DNA of 64,000 nt, taken from assembly GCF_000003815.2 (NCBI RefSeq), contig NC_049997.1, positions 11,767,178 to 11,831,177 on the forward strand, in the 5' to 3' direction. Each line of letters begins with the position of its first letter. The first letter of the stretch is position 1. The position numbers and the translations under genes are program-made. The notes under the pieces are model-generated. The model did not search any database. It was not told the origin of the DNA and saw only the letters and a list, made by a program, of their open reading frames with translations. Source of the DNA: Branchiostoma floridae. Its lineage: Eukaryota; Chordata; Leptocardii; Amphioxiformes; Branchiostomatidae. Shown piece by piece: positions 1-12,400 of this stretch.

Positions 1-25
1 GTACTAGTAATAAAGGATAACTCAC

Positions 26-485
26 AGTTACTACGTCGTACTCCGGGAGCTGTGACGGGAACGGGGATCTCTTTCCTGAACAGCAGAAGTGGTGCCATGG
101 CAGCCGGGGTCACCACGACAGTAGTGGCGAGGCTAACGTACAGCTCCTTTTAAAAAGGTAAGTCGTAATGTGATGACCATGAATGTTGTGCTTTGTATTT
201 TAGACTACTTACCCCATGGTTTAACTTTTTCAAATCTGGCAATTGAAGATAGTGAAATAATGTTACCAGCTGTGACAAAAAATGAATGTAAAATTCCTTG
301 TAAACTTTTGCCATGAAACAAACGTTGTCTCACTTGTAGCGTGAATCGCATAAATCCCAGGTTGTAAACAATGTTAGTGATGGAATCATCATCCTCATCC
401 CTGTACCACATGGCACTGGCCACCATCATAGCGTTGACAACCGCCCAACAGCAAGACAGTCGTTCTGTCTTGGAGAAACTGGAGC
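26..485 (-). CDS. Polycystin TM2-TM3 region, two exons (334-485 and 26-146)
   Basis: Exon 334-485 (phase 1 to 0) encodes a segment beginning [14 protein letters not shown] and continuing [11 protein letters not shown], the conserved start of TM2 in polycystin-1 proteins after the PLAT domain. It is followed by an acidic loop (RDEDDD) and ends GFMRFTLQ. Exon 26-146 (phase 0 to 1) continues [19 protein letters not shown] and LLLFRKEIP, a hydrophobic TM segment with the basic end seen at this place in PKD1-like proteins. The donor GTGAGT is visible at the left edge of 26-146. The chain continues outside the window, so the C-terminal channel-like TM block is not available. Confidence 0.85.
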
Positions 486-3400
486 CTGAGAAACAGGTGT
501 AAAACAAGCTTACGAAAAGGCATGTCTGATATTTTACCATCACCGTGGTCAATGATTTCGCTATACAAGTTAAAAGAAATTCAGGATATTGGAGTTTTCC
601 TTTACACCACCATTTTGATATCTGTCAGTCGTCTTCCTTAAGGTGGACTCCCACTGCACCTGGGGCACCGGTGCGGCACTGCGGGGTTCGTTCACTGCGG
701 CACTGTTTTGTTATTTTCGTGATTTTCAATAATTTAGATATTGCGCAATACGTAAAAGTATGACTTAGAAGACAACAAAATACACAAAACGTAAGAAAAT
801 TCCTTCTTTATCTCTGAAATTCGTTGAGTCATCTACGAACCCCGTAGTGCCGCACCGGTACCCCAAGTGCAGTGAGAGTCCACCCTAAGGGCTTTCGACT
901 GGAGAAAACATAAATAGGTTGAGAGACAGTACTTGTGTAAAAGAAAAAGCCAACATCCTTTGCTCTACAAATCTGATTAACATGAAGGAAACAAATCATG
1001 TTGAACCTCATCATCTATAAATAGATACCTCCGGGCGACACGATAGGGGATGTCCACATGTGCTGATCATAGAACAATGCGTTAGTGTTCTCGCGAAACA
1101 GAGTATTGAAAGATTTCAGCTGTTCTTGAGTTGCCGCGTGTAGAACCTTTTGAACTTGGCAGTCACCTCTTACATCAGACAACCAATCATAACACACGAA
1201 ATGGGATCTGCGAGAGTAAATTAAGTAGTCTGGATTAAATTGCGAAATAAGCATTTTTAAATTTACCGTTGTAAAGTTTAGAAAGAGCAAGAAGGCATAG
1301 GTACAACCAGAGGCAAAGAGACACAGATACAATGATCTGGTATAGATACAACGCCAACAAACGCAAAATGACATTTAAAAAGGAAATGGCATTCATTTAA
1401 TACGTATTTACAAAGCTAAGAATAAAATGATACACTTGAGTTTTATATAAACCTCGGCCTTAGGACGCAATATTTGCTATATAGTGAAGAAAATTTAAGA
1501 TAGGCTGATTGCAGCTACAGAGTTGTCAATACAGCGGCAGAACACAGTGGACTACTACTACTGCAAGATTTTTTCATGATTAGAAAATAAACGAATTTTG
1601 TTAACGACCAACATTGTTTTTATTAGTTACGTTGTTAAGTTCAAAGGTAAGGTTCACAATCACGAATCTATAAACTAAAATAATGATTTGATGTGTCTTA
1701 CGTTCTGTCCGTTTGCACATCTTTTACAATGATTTCTCTCAAGAACCAGGATGCAGCGTCACCCCCACCGGTGTTGTCGTGCCAGATATGCAGGAGTTCC
1801 AAATGCCCGAGTGGCTGTTTTACTGGCATAATGAAGTCATAAGCGCCACCACGGAGCAACGACTGAAACAATGAAATGCAAAACGATTCCACCATGGAGT
1901 GCTCTCTTAGTTTCTATGTCATGAAATAACAACACACTCAATCTACACGGAGTCTTGAAAAGCCTTGAGACACGCTTTAAGCTTAACCCTATCCAGACTG
2001 TTTTTTTTGTGTGCATTCCTTGGCCTGGGATGGGGGTTGGGTCATTCGGCCCAACCGTCATAATTTCAAAACGGCTTGCTGCACGATCACCAAATTTACA
2101 GGCGGTGATGTGCTCATCAGGTTTAATATTTGCTGCAATGTAAATATCATTATGGCGTGATTATGACATCATTAAGTTGATTTAATTGGCTAAACGGTCT
2201 AAATAGAAAATTCCCATAATGCCTAAAAGTATTAAAGGAAAAGTTAACAATTAAGTGTTTTTCATTAATATCTAATTAGAGTTCTGTTGTTAATAGCATC
2301 CATGTACTTCAGCTATCGCTTTCGATCCGCCATGTTGAATCATCGACCTTAAATGTCTTAAGATACATCGCTTGCATCATATGACCCAAAACAATACTAA
2401 AATGGACTAAAACGTTCATATGGACTTCTGAAGTAGAGAAAGAAAATACCAAGAAGTGACGAAATTCGAGTGAAAACATATTAGCTGGCCATGGAGTAGA
2501 ATAATATATATTAAAACAAGTGTGGTTTAGCCAGAAAACGTTAAAATGTCATTCTTTGAACCAAAATTGCTGATTTTTGTAAAATATGCCTGTCAAAAAC
2601 CCGTTGCCATAGCAACGCAAATAAATGATAAACTTAATCTTTGTAAATTGTTGGCAACAAAATTTTCGGAAAAGTCACAAAGTTTGGTTGCCAAAGCACC
2701 AAGGTAGGTACTTTATACCCCCCTCACATTAGGCGAAAATCGATCGGACGAGGAGTCTGCGAGCTCTAANNNNNNNNNNNNNNNNNNNNNNNNNNNNNNN
2801 NNNNNNNNNNNNNNNNNNNNNNNNNNNNNNNNNNNNNNNNNNNNNNNNNNNNNNNNNNNNNNNNNNNNNTGGAGCCAGTGGTGACGGTGATATGGTATAG
2901 ATATGAGGCTGGCATCTGTCTGCGGGAAAGGACGACAGTGTTTTCCAACTGGCTCTTCCTCTTAGGAGGTGTGAGTCAATTTCCAATCTTCTCCTTGAAA
3001 AGAAATGTATGTATTTATGTATCTATTATATATGAATGTATGTATTTATGTATGTATGTATGTATGTATGTATGTATGTATTATAATTATAATTAACTTA
3101 TTTTATTTTATTTTTTTATTTTGTTTTATCTTCTTTATTATTATTATCATCATTATTATTATTATTATTGACTATTATAATTTATTATTTATTTATTATG
3201 TATTATGTATTTATGTATGTATTTATGTATGTATGTATTGATGTATGTATATATTCGTATAAATGTATGTATTTATGTATGTATGTATTAAAAAAATACT
3301 ATTGTAACCGTAATATATAGTGCTTACTAAAAATAATTTACTCATTCTACATTTTATTTATTACATTGGATCTTTTGTTTTCAATATTTATTGAAACAGT

Positions 3401-6400
3401 ATCTTATTTTGAATAACGCCAGCTATGGTGAATATTGCATCTTGCGATAATGATTATTTTGTATTGCATTGTATAGCTGGGACTGCTTACTATAATGATC
3501 TGTTATCTTATTCAATTAATTGTAAGTTTAAATCAACAACAACAGTTTGTGCCATAAAGTCAAATATTCAACTTGTAGAAGTTAATTGTTGAACGTATGA
3601 ATAAGTATTTATTACTATTGAACAAGGGTTCTATAAATTTCTTTAATTGTATGAATTGTATTTGTTTTAAGTTCTGTGTTTCGTCTTGTGGGTTTGTGCT
3701 TGTGATATTAATTTTCTTTCACTAGCATAACCATTTAATGATTGTGCCTGCGCATTGCAATTGGTGTCTATGTATATGAAATTGATAAAGATAATAATAG
3801 AAGGACAAAAAAAATGAGCTACTCACACGAAGACGCCGAAAGTCCACGTTTAGGATGATCATCAACAGGAGGTAGAGGGCCCACTCGCCAATAACCACGT
3901 AAAACACCTTGTCATTTTCAGTTAGGCTTTCGGGATTTCCAAAGATCTTGTCGAAATCAATAGAGTTTGGAGGAAAATGTACGCTGCCACCAATCACAGC
4001 TTCCGGCTTTGGAAAGCTGCAATTACAGCGCATGGCACTTTCGGATAAATCCAAAATAACCTGACAAGAAACATATTTGATGTTAGGTCAACTTACTTGA
4101 ATATATTATTGATACTTGAGGTGATGCTTAAAGGTGATATCTTTTTGGCATCAGACTAATCTCTAAGCAGATCTTGCTGTGGCATAAGATAGTATCATAA
4201 ACTTGAGAATGGGTTTAGCCCGGTGCGTTCTGCCGCAGATCTTCGCGGTGGCGAATGAAACTCCTTTGCCGGCTAAACTCCTTCCCAAGCGTATGGTACT
4301 ATCTTAGGCAAGAGCAAGATCTGCTTGGAGATTAGCATCAGATATCTTATTCAAGAAAAAATGAAATTAAAGAAATAATGGGAAAAGGCAAATGTTACAT
4401 CAATTCGATTTTTGTTTGTCGTTTTGCCGTATCTAGACTTACATGCAATATTCTTCGGAAAAGTATTTGCAAAAGACATGTCGTTATTTTGTAACAATCC
4501 TATATCTGTATTAAGTTTGCTCACCCCACAGTCGTTGTCCCATTGCTCTGATGTATATTTCCAGCTCATACAACTTACAGTTGATGCCCGCAGTTTGTAA
4601 TCATCAGCAGAAGGCGCATTGTGCAGAAATGTTTGAGATCCTAAATGATACAGGTTTGAAAATTTAAAAAACGTTTTCAGAAGAGAAACCTGTTCAATAC
4701 ATTTCACAGCTTCCATTCTTTCAAATGATGCAAAATCTACCGCAGGATATTAGTTTGATATAATAATAGAAATCATAAGCAACTGTTCAAGAAATAACTT
4801 TGTCAGTTTTTTCTCAGTGCAGTTCATTTCTCTGATGAGTTTATATTGCTGAAGACAGCGGAAAGACTGTCGAAACGTCTGCTGTTAAGAAAACCAAGGT
4901 TGTGTACATTGTAACAAAACCATGTTGAATTGATTGACCAATGTGATAGAGCCATTCACGGTTAATGTTAGCATGTTTTGTTTGTATATCATTCATTAAT
5001 CATTTGCCACAATGATCATAATTGTCATCATATACCTCTTGTCTGGATCCCAACGTATAGCTTTCCCCGGCGTCGCTCGATATTAGGAATCCAGGTTCGT
5101 GAGCTGCCCGTTTCCCGATGCCATGCCAGAACAACATCCTCCTCCATCACCGTCTCCATGTCGTCATACAGCTCCTCTGTTGGCAGCGCACCGTGACGGA
5201 AGAAGACCCTGTAGGCGGCAGCGTGATCCCACCACGACAGATACATCACAACCACAGTCGTTGCAGCCGGCACGTCGAATGCATGGTATGTCATGGTGCT
5301 GTTGATTCCGCTTCCGACATCAGTACCATTATCTGAGAACTGCGTCCCACCGAATCCACGTCCATCCAGGGCTCTGCGATGACGCCTGGGTTCATCTGTT
5401 AATCCAAATGCTACAGGGATTGAGAGATCCAGCTGCAAAGAGCATGTGTCTAATCCTTGAGATCCCAATGAAAACGAAATTACAGGTGTGGCGATATTCT
5501 GGCCAACGGTCGATTCGTTCCAGGAAAAGATGTTTCTGTCCATCAATACCATCTGTTACAGAATATGACAATATTTTTTAAAATATTAAGTTTGATGTTA
5601 TTATTCTCAAAACAATATGTTTTATGTTTGACGCGCAATAACTTTCACTAATCTACAATTTTTTAACGTTCACAAATATCATTAAAAAAACTTTGCTAAT
5701 TTTTCACAATCTAGACACCAATTGTTTTGGTACCGCTATTTCCTTAATTTAGGGGAAGACGGTTGAATATTTGCATTGTGTTGCATTGGCGATTGTTAGT
5801 AATTTTAACATGTAGTTTTTTTCATTCTTGAATGACGCCATTCAGTGTTTAGATCTGATCAGTGATTTTTAAATTTCTATGAGAAACAAAATAATCCGCA
5901 AAAATACAAATAAATAGCAGCAAGTCCAGAAAAACAAACAGAGAAAATATAACTTCAAGTGAATCACAAACCGTAGCGTCTACGCTGCCATTCGGCGAAC
6001 AGCTTGCGAAAGAAAATGACGCATTGACCAGACCTCCACGAACTATCACATTGTCACTAGCAGGGAACCTTGCAACTACTACGGTGACACTGTCACCTTC
6101 AAATGCAGTATTGTAGTCCTCAGAATCTGGCAAAATGGCCAGTAAAGCATCTGCTGCGCTGTTAATTGCGTTCGTCAAGGATAAGCCAGCTTTACGAAGC
6201 TGCAAAATAAAAATATCATAATCAATCATGTATTTGTTTAAAATGCCCATCTAAAACGCTACGATTGTTTAAATGTTAGTAACAATCGTATTTTTTTAAA
6301 CACAGGGTTTGATAATGAAAATAGTTTCACTAATCAAATTATCTTCTCATGCAGTTTAAAAATGCTTCACTTAACGAGTAGCATAATGTTCGTAACCAAC

Positions 6401-9400
6401 CTGTTGATGAAATTTCAATTGCTGATCTTTTAAGGTCTTCAGCTGCTGTTTAGGGGAAAAGTCTATCGAGTTGACATCGATGACATCCATTTCAAAAAGA
6501 TCCACAGAAGTGTCCAGATCGGGCAGATATCCACTCGGCAGTATTTGGAACAGACGGGAAACTGTTTGTGCTACGACTAAAGACATAAAACAAGAACATA
6601 ACCATGGCTAATGAAATTATAAAAGTCGTACTATTATGACGCAAGTTTTGTGCAAAGTAGACACATAAAAAGCACGGCAGGATCATACAGGACGTGAAAC
6701 ATTTAACAAAATAAAATGGCATTACCATACAAGCAAAAGCCAAACAGTCAAACACGAACATTAGATTTTCTTTGATAATGCATTACCCTCAATTTAAGTA
6801 AGGACATTCATATTGCATTTATCGCAGTCTAAAAAGGATCTTAAGCCACCTTCTTTTATACCCTTTTTACCTTCATTTAATGCTTCCAGTGTTGGTATTC
6901 TTGTACCTTGAGATGCTCTGAAAAGTTCAGACGCCATGCTAAACAGCTCCACAGCTGCTTCCTATTGAGACGATATGTAGAATATGAGCGTGGTTATCAT
7001 AAATTAAACATTATCCTACCATAGCTATCTATTAAAGAAAAGAATTAGAAATAATCTAAACCGCGGGCTACTGCAGCTGCAGGAACATATGGAGACCTCT
7101 TATCCGAGGATGAACTGAACTGAACTGAATTGAACTGCAGCTGCAGAAAGACTACTAAAGGTGCGATCCCACCGCACTTGTGTCAAGCTTGCGTCACTGC
7201 GGGGTTCGAAAGATACTCAACGAATTTCACAGATAAAGAAAGAATTTTCTTTTTGTTACGCATTACGCAATATCTAAATTATAAAAAAATCGGAGAAAAT
7301 AACAAAACAGTGACGCAGTGAACGAACCCCGCAGTGACGCAAGCTTGACACAAGTGCGGTGGGAGCGAACCTTAAGGGGCCCAAACCTGCACCAAGTACT
7401 CTCTGCCTCAAGAGCTATCTGCACTCACGAATCACAAACATGAAATGTCCAGGAGACTAGGAACCAAAACCCGGAAATTCCTCTGCAATACCATGACTAG
7501 GCCCTATCATTTTGAGTTCTAATCAAGGCATACAAGCATACCAAATATCAAAACAATACACCCAGGCAATCTAGAGTTATCCTGTTCATCACCAAACACA
7601 AATACAAGCACATATACATACATTAACACCTACAGAAGCTATCAAAAACATGACTGTCTTGTCGAAGGTAATAAAACCATGTCTTACTACTTCAAGTGGA
7701 AACTCAGACGAACTGTTTGTCAGGTGCAGGAATGAGTCGCGCAGGAACATGTTTTTTATACTTTCTGCCGTGGTTAAAACATCTTCCGATGACGTTTCTT
7801 CTACCAACAGTTCGCCCACTCTATCTTTCATTCGTTGTATCTTCAAAAGGCAGATAAATAAAGGTGAGATTAACAGAGTTTTGTATAAAGTACTTCCTAG
7901 TACGTAAAACGAAACCATTCGGGAAATAAAATGCAGCAAATAACGAAAAATATATGAAAAGAAAACTTTTTATTACCGTTTGGAGAAGACTTAGAGTAGT
8001 TTGAGAAGTGCGGTACTCTCTGTTATAGCCGCTAGCTAAAAAGGCAAAGAATCAATAAGTAGCATTATAACGTGATTGTATATGTATCTATATATATAGC
8101 CTGCATAAACGCCCTTCGGAATAATACACCAGCTTGAAACAAATGAGAAACATTCATATCTTCCTTTCTTTCTGTATCTATTAAAATTCTCTAAGTACAG
8201 TGCAAGGTATGATGGAACAGGCGTTTCTTGCTAGAAGTAATAATACATATGAAAAACGTAAAGCTCAAATCAGGCTAACTCAACATAGCACCGCACAATC
8301 ATTATCAAATCAAATCTATAGAATAGTCATAACATAAGATAGGACAAAATAGCGTTTTGAGTAAATTTGAGTATTTGAACATGTTGCTGAACATCAAGCA
8401 GTGCTACTTTCAACGTACCAGGTGTCTTCACAGGTGTGGTCGAAGCATCTTTTTGGAGCTGAAATTCTGCAAAAAGACAAAATGTGTATTCGTGGCATTT
8501 ATAATATTGGCAATGATCTTGGTAAATGTCAGACTAAAACATTGCGGTCATCTGTTCACCATTTGCGATTCCGTAGATGTTATTGCATGTTGATGCTAGC
8601 TGTCCTATTGCTTGCTTACTTTCAATGTCAAAGATTTGAAGCTACTAGAATTCCTAATGAATTTTCGTTTGTTTGTTTGTTTTATTAGGATAGCCATTAG
8701 TATTGCTTAAACGATATTATTCTGAATGAAGTCCCCTTATAATGCAATTGACTGCAATGCAATGAACAGAAACGTATTCAGTTTGTAAACAGAAAATCAA
8801 AACAAAATCAACGGTGGCAACTTAAAAGCGGGTGAGAGAGGTCAGAGGGCAACAAAGAATAGTGGAAATATAATTTGTTTTTATGCAAAGAATTCCAGAG
8901 GTAACAATAGTAGTGCACACTTACTTTACACTTTGATGAGGCGGAAATACGTTCATGCTTATACACCTACCTGTTGTAGGAGACATCGTTGTAGTTTCTA
9001 ACAGCTCTAACCTGAACTGGTTTAGGGCTGGCGTAGAGCCTGTAAAGGAAACACACACTGGTCAGTTCTGCAAGTTTGCAAACTAGCTTCATATCACGGA
9101 TGTCTACATCTGTTCAAATCCATTATGTTTTACGTGATGAACTGGAAAAATTCAAAAACTCTGCCTCAAAATCATTGGCGTGGAACACCATCTACTCCCC
9201 ACGCTGCAGCCTAGGCGACACAAAGCCTCCCTACGCGAGCTGCAGCGGATCCTGAAGGACACTACACATCCCTGCAGACAGTTTCTGCCACCAGTTGAAG
9301 ACTCTTCCTACAACCTGCGCCGCAATATAGGACCAAAACCACCACGTAGTAAAACAAACCGACATAAGATGTATTTTATTCCGGGAACTCTAGCCCACAA

Positions 9401-12400
9401 AGCTCTCTGTTTATCTAACTGTTAATGTAAATAGATTTTAAGACTTTATATTTGATACAGTATTGCTCTATCCCGCTTTTATCTCAAATTGTTGAAGTGT
9501 AATGATGATGATTGAAGTGGTATTTTGTGTTGTAAAATCAATGCAATTCAGCCCCTACGGGGACTGCAAAGTTGATTGAGAAATATAGTTTCAAAATAAA
9601 AAATCAAGATACTAAGAAAATATGTTGTATTGAAAAGTAGAAGTTTTATAAATAATTTCTATAAATTCGCTTCCCTACTTGTATCTCATCTTTGAGGGAG
9701 TGTTTATTTTAAAAAAAAAGGCTAATTTACGTCTATGTGATGCATACTAAGTGACCATGTTTCTGGTATAAGCTATAAGATATTAATACATTTAAATGTG
9801 TCACCTGTTCTTAACGTAGTATGCAGTTGATTAAGCCAGAACGTATGTGTTGTGGCGACATTTCTGTCCGTTGTTGTTGTTGTAGCCTCTTGTGTTGTGG
9901 TTGTCCTTGAATATTCAGCGACAACTGTAGATACTATTGGGAAACATACATTTAGACTTAACTTGATCTATGTTCTCAGTTAGCAGTTACCTACATTACT
10001 ACCATCCTATCATTCTGACACACCAAAAGTTTCATAGATAAACGAGTTGGACGACTTAGGAAAGAATATTTTGAAAACAAGTTTACAAAAACCACATCTG
10101 TCATCATCATTATAAACATGATTACCGCATTTAAGAATTATATGATTTGCAATAGTTTGACATCAGGGCGGTTAGTTAGGAAATCCAATGCAACGGACGT
10201 GGTTTTAATGCACCGTTGACCAACGATCCAGGAATAGCTAGATGAACTAAATTACTGTTAGAAAAAAGTCGTGAAATAAACAGTGAAAATAAGCTGAAAT
10301 ATCTACCTGTGCTACCATAGATCTCAACCACGTCACTACGTCCGTACATGCTGACGGCTGCAAGCAGGATGGTATACTTAGTGGTCGGGTCGAGCGCCGT
10401 TATGTTGAACGCAGTTAGAGTAGGGGGTATACTGCAATGTTGTACATGGCGTTTATTAATTGCTAAAAGCTGCTAATTAAAAATCTACAACCTTAACGTT
10501 AAAATTCGATGAAGATTACACATACAGGTAATACGCCAAATAGAAATTACTCAAGCCACAGGATATGGTTTTGACCATTTCCAAAATCATATCCAGTTGC
10601 TTAAGTAATTACAGTTTGGTGCACATTTTTTCTTATTGAAAACTACATGTAATAATACAAATGAAAGTACGAGAACGAAGTGACGACCGACACAACTTAT
10701 TTTAACGCCGCCACTTGTATATAAATTGAAAATAATACATTACAAAGGACTATGAATTGTCGCACTTTGTCGTTTCATGTTAAGAATTAACAGATTCTCT
10801 CTTTATCTCTAAAATGTGAGAGGATTTCAGATATGCGGGGTAAATCGCAAAGTTATGTATTGGCTTATGACATTTAGCAACTTGGATTTCCTCAGTACAG
10901 TAATTGCGCCAAATACGACCTTGAACCTCGATATAGTGGCAATTATTCCGACCCTTGCAAGTATGACACTTAGGTTTGCGATCTCAAGGTGTGGATCGAC
11001 TCGAACGCGAATAAACCTCTGCCTTATTCACGTAGGGCTGTTTACTCACGTAAAGTGCATCCCATCCTGGCTTGCATCTTCTATCACTTCAAGATGATAG
11101 GATACAATAACGGCGACAGGGGGCGTCCATTTCACAGACATCCAAGAAGAGGAAACCTTTTGAACTTTGAAATCAGATGGCGGATCTGTGTCTGCAAAGA
11201 GTAGATTTATAAAATGGATTTATCTTGAAAACGAAATTTGCAAGTCTTTTTCGCAGGTCGCAAATCATGCACATCTTTCTCTTGAGACAAGTTATATAGT
11301 CACGGCAAACACTGTGTCAAATTTTGATAAACAATCATATACATCACTGTTTTTCTAGTTGTTCGATCATACCTGTAATGCCCGTTGTGGTCATAGCTGT
11401 GCTCCGCGCAAATCGACTGACCGCCGTCAGGCTGAGCACGTATTGGGTGGCAGGGACTAGATCCTGGATCAAATAGCTATCGCTGCTACCGGGAAGGGTG
11501 ATAGTACTTGTGGATCTTCGTTTCCGTCGTTGTCCTGTGCTGTCGATCTGGAGTTCGTATCCTATGAGCTTGGCAACTGGTGGCGTCCAAAACAGGGCTA
11601 ACCTGTTGTTACGTACGTCGTCCACAAATAGATTAAATGGAGGGTCGGTCTCTGTGGGTTCAATAAAAGAATGAAAGGTCGTCTTTATAACATTACGCAG
11701 TATTTTCTATCTTTGTATGCTTGTGACAAAACCATTTTGTAGCCAATGTAAAAAAATTTACATTTCTCTAATTCAGAAATATATATGATAGCCTAGCGAC
11801 AACGATTGATCACAGATTACATACGGAATGCATTTGATACACGAAATATGATGAAACAACATGCAAATGAGATGCACGACTAAGAGCAATAACCTGTTAT
11901 TATTGTCACGTCTGCTTGTGGTCCCTGAACGAAGGTGCTGATGCAGCTTACCGCCACCACGTACTCTGTAGCAGGGACGAGGGAAGTGAAGGCAGCCGAC
12001 ACAGCTGACTGGGGAAGATGCCGCGAAGAAGCAACGATCATAGTTTCCTTGTCTGCCAGCCACACCCTGTAACCAAGCACCAGTGATCGAGCAGGCTTCG
12101 ACCAACGAACAACAACCGACTCACGGCTAGCCAGACTGAGGCTGATGTTGATGGGAGGTGGGAGTCCTTCAGGTGCAATAAGGAAGAAACATTTTAAAAG
12201 AAATTTGAATTACAATTAACACAATATAAACTTAAAGGTTACTCAAGCAAATAGACAGCTTACGCTGTTAGGTTGGCGGCTAACAAACAGCATATGCAAC
12301 AATATGTGCTGATATATATGTATGTATACGTAGGAAAAGAGGAAGAAATATTTCCTTAAACATTATCTACTCACCAGTTATGCACTCTGTGCTGACATTC

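Noticed and set aside
545..763. 72-codon plus frame
   Set aside because: It lies across one arm of a foldback MITE; no protein resemblance.
2729..2769. Continuation of the PLAT exon left of the gap
   Set aside because: The frame is open only for a few codons and the DNA resembles a dispersed repeat; no PLAT residues are visible.
3827..5552. Adhesion GPCR instead of polycystin
   Set aside because: TM1 is followed by a PLAT domain and an ERLSCCW loop, not by a 7TM secretin-type block.
9180..9425. Independent plus-strand gene
   Set aside because: Its C-terminus is of LINE type and it lacks a 5' part; best read as a truncated retrotransposon.
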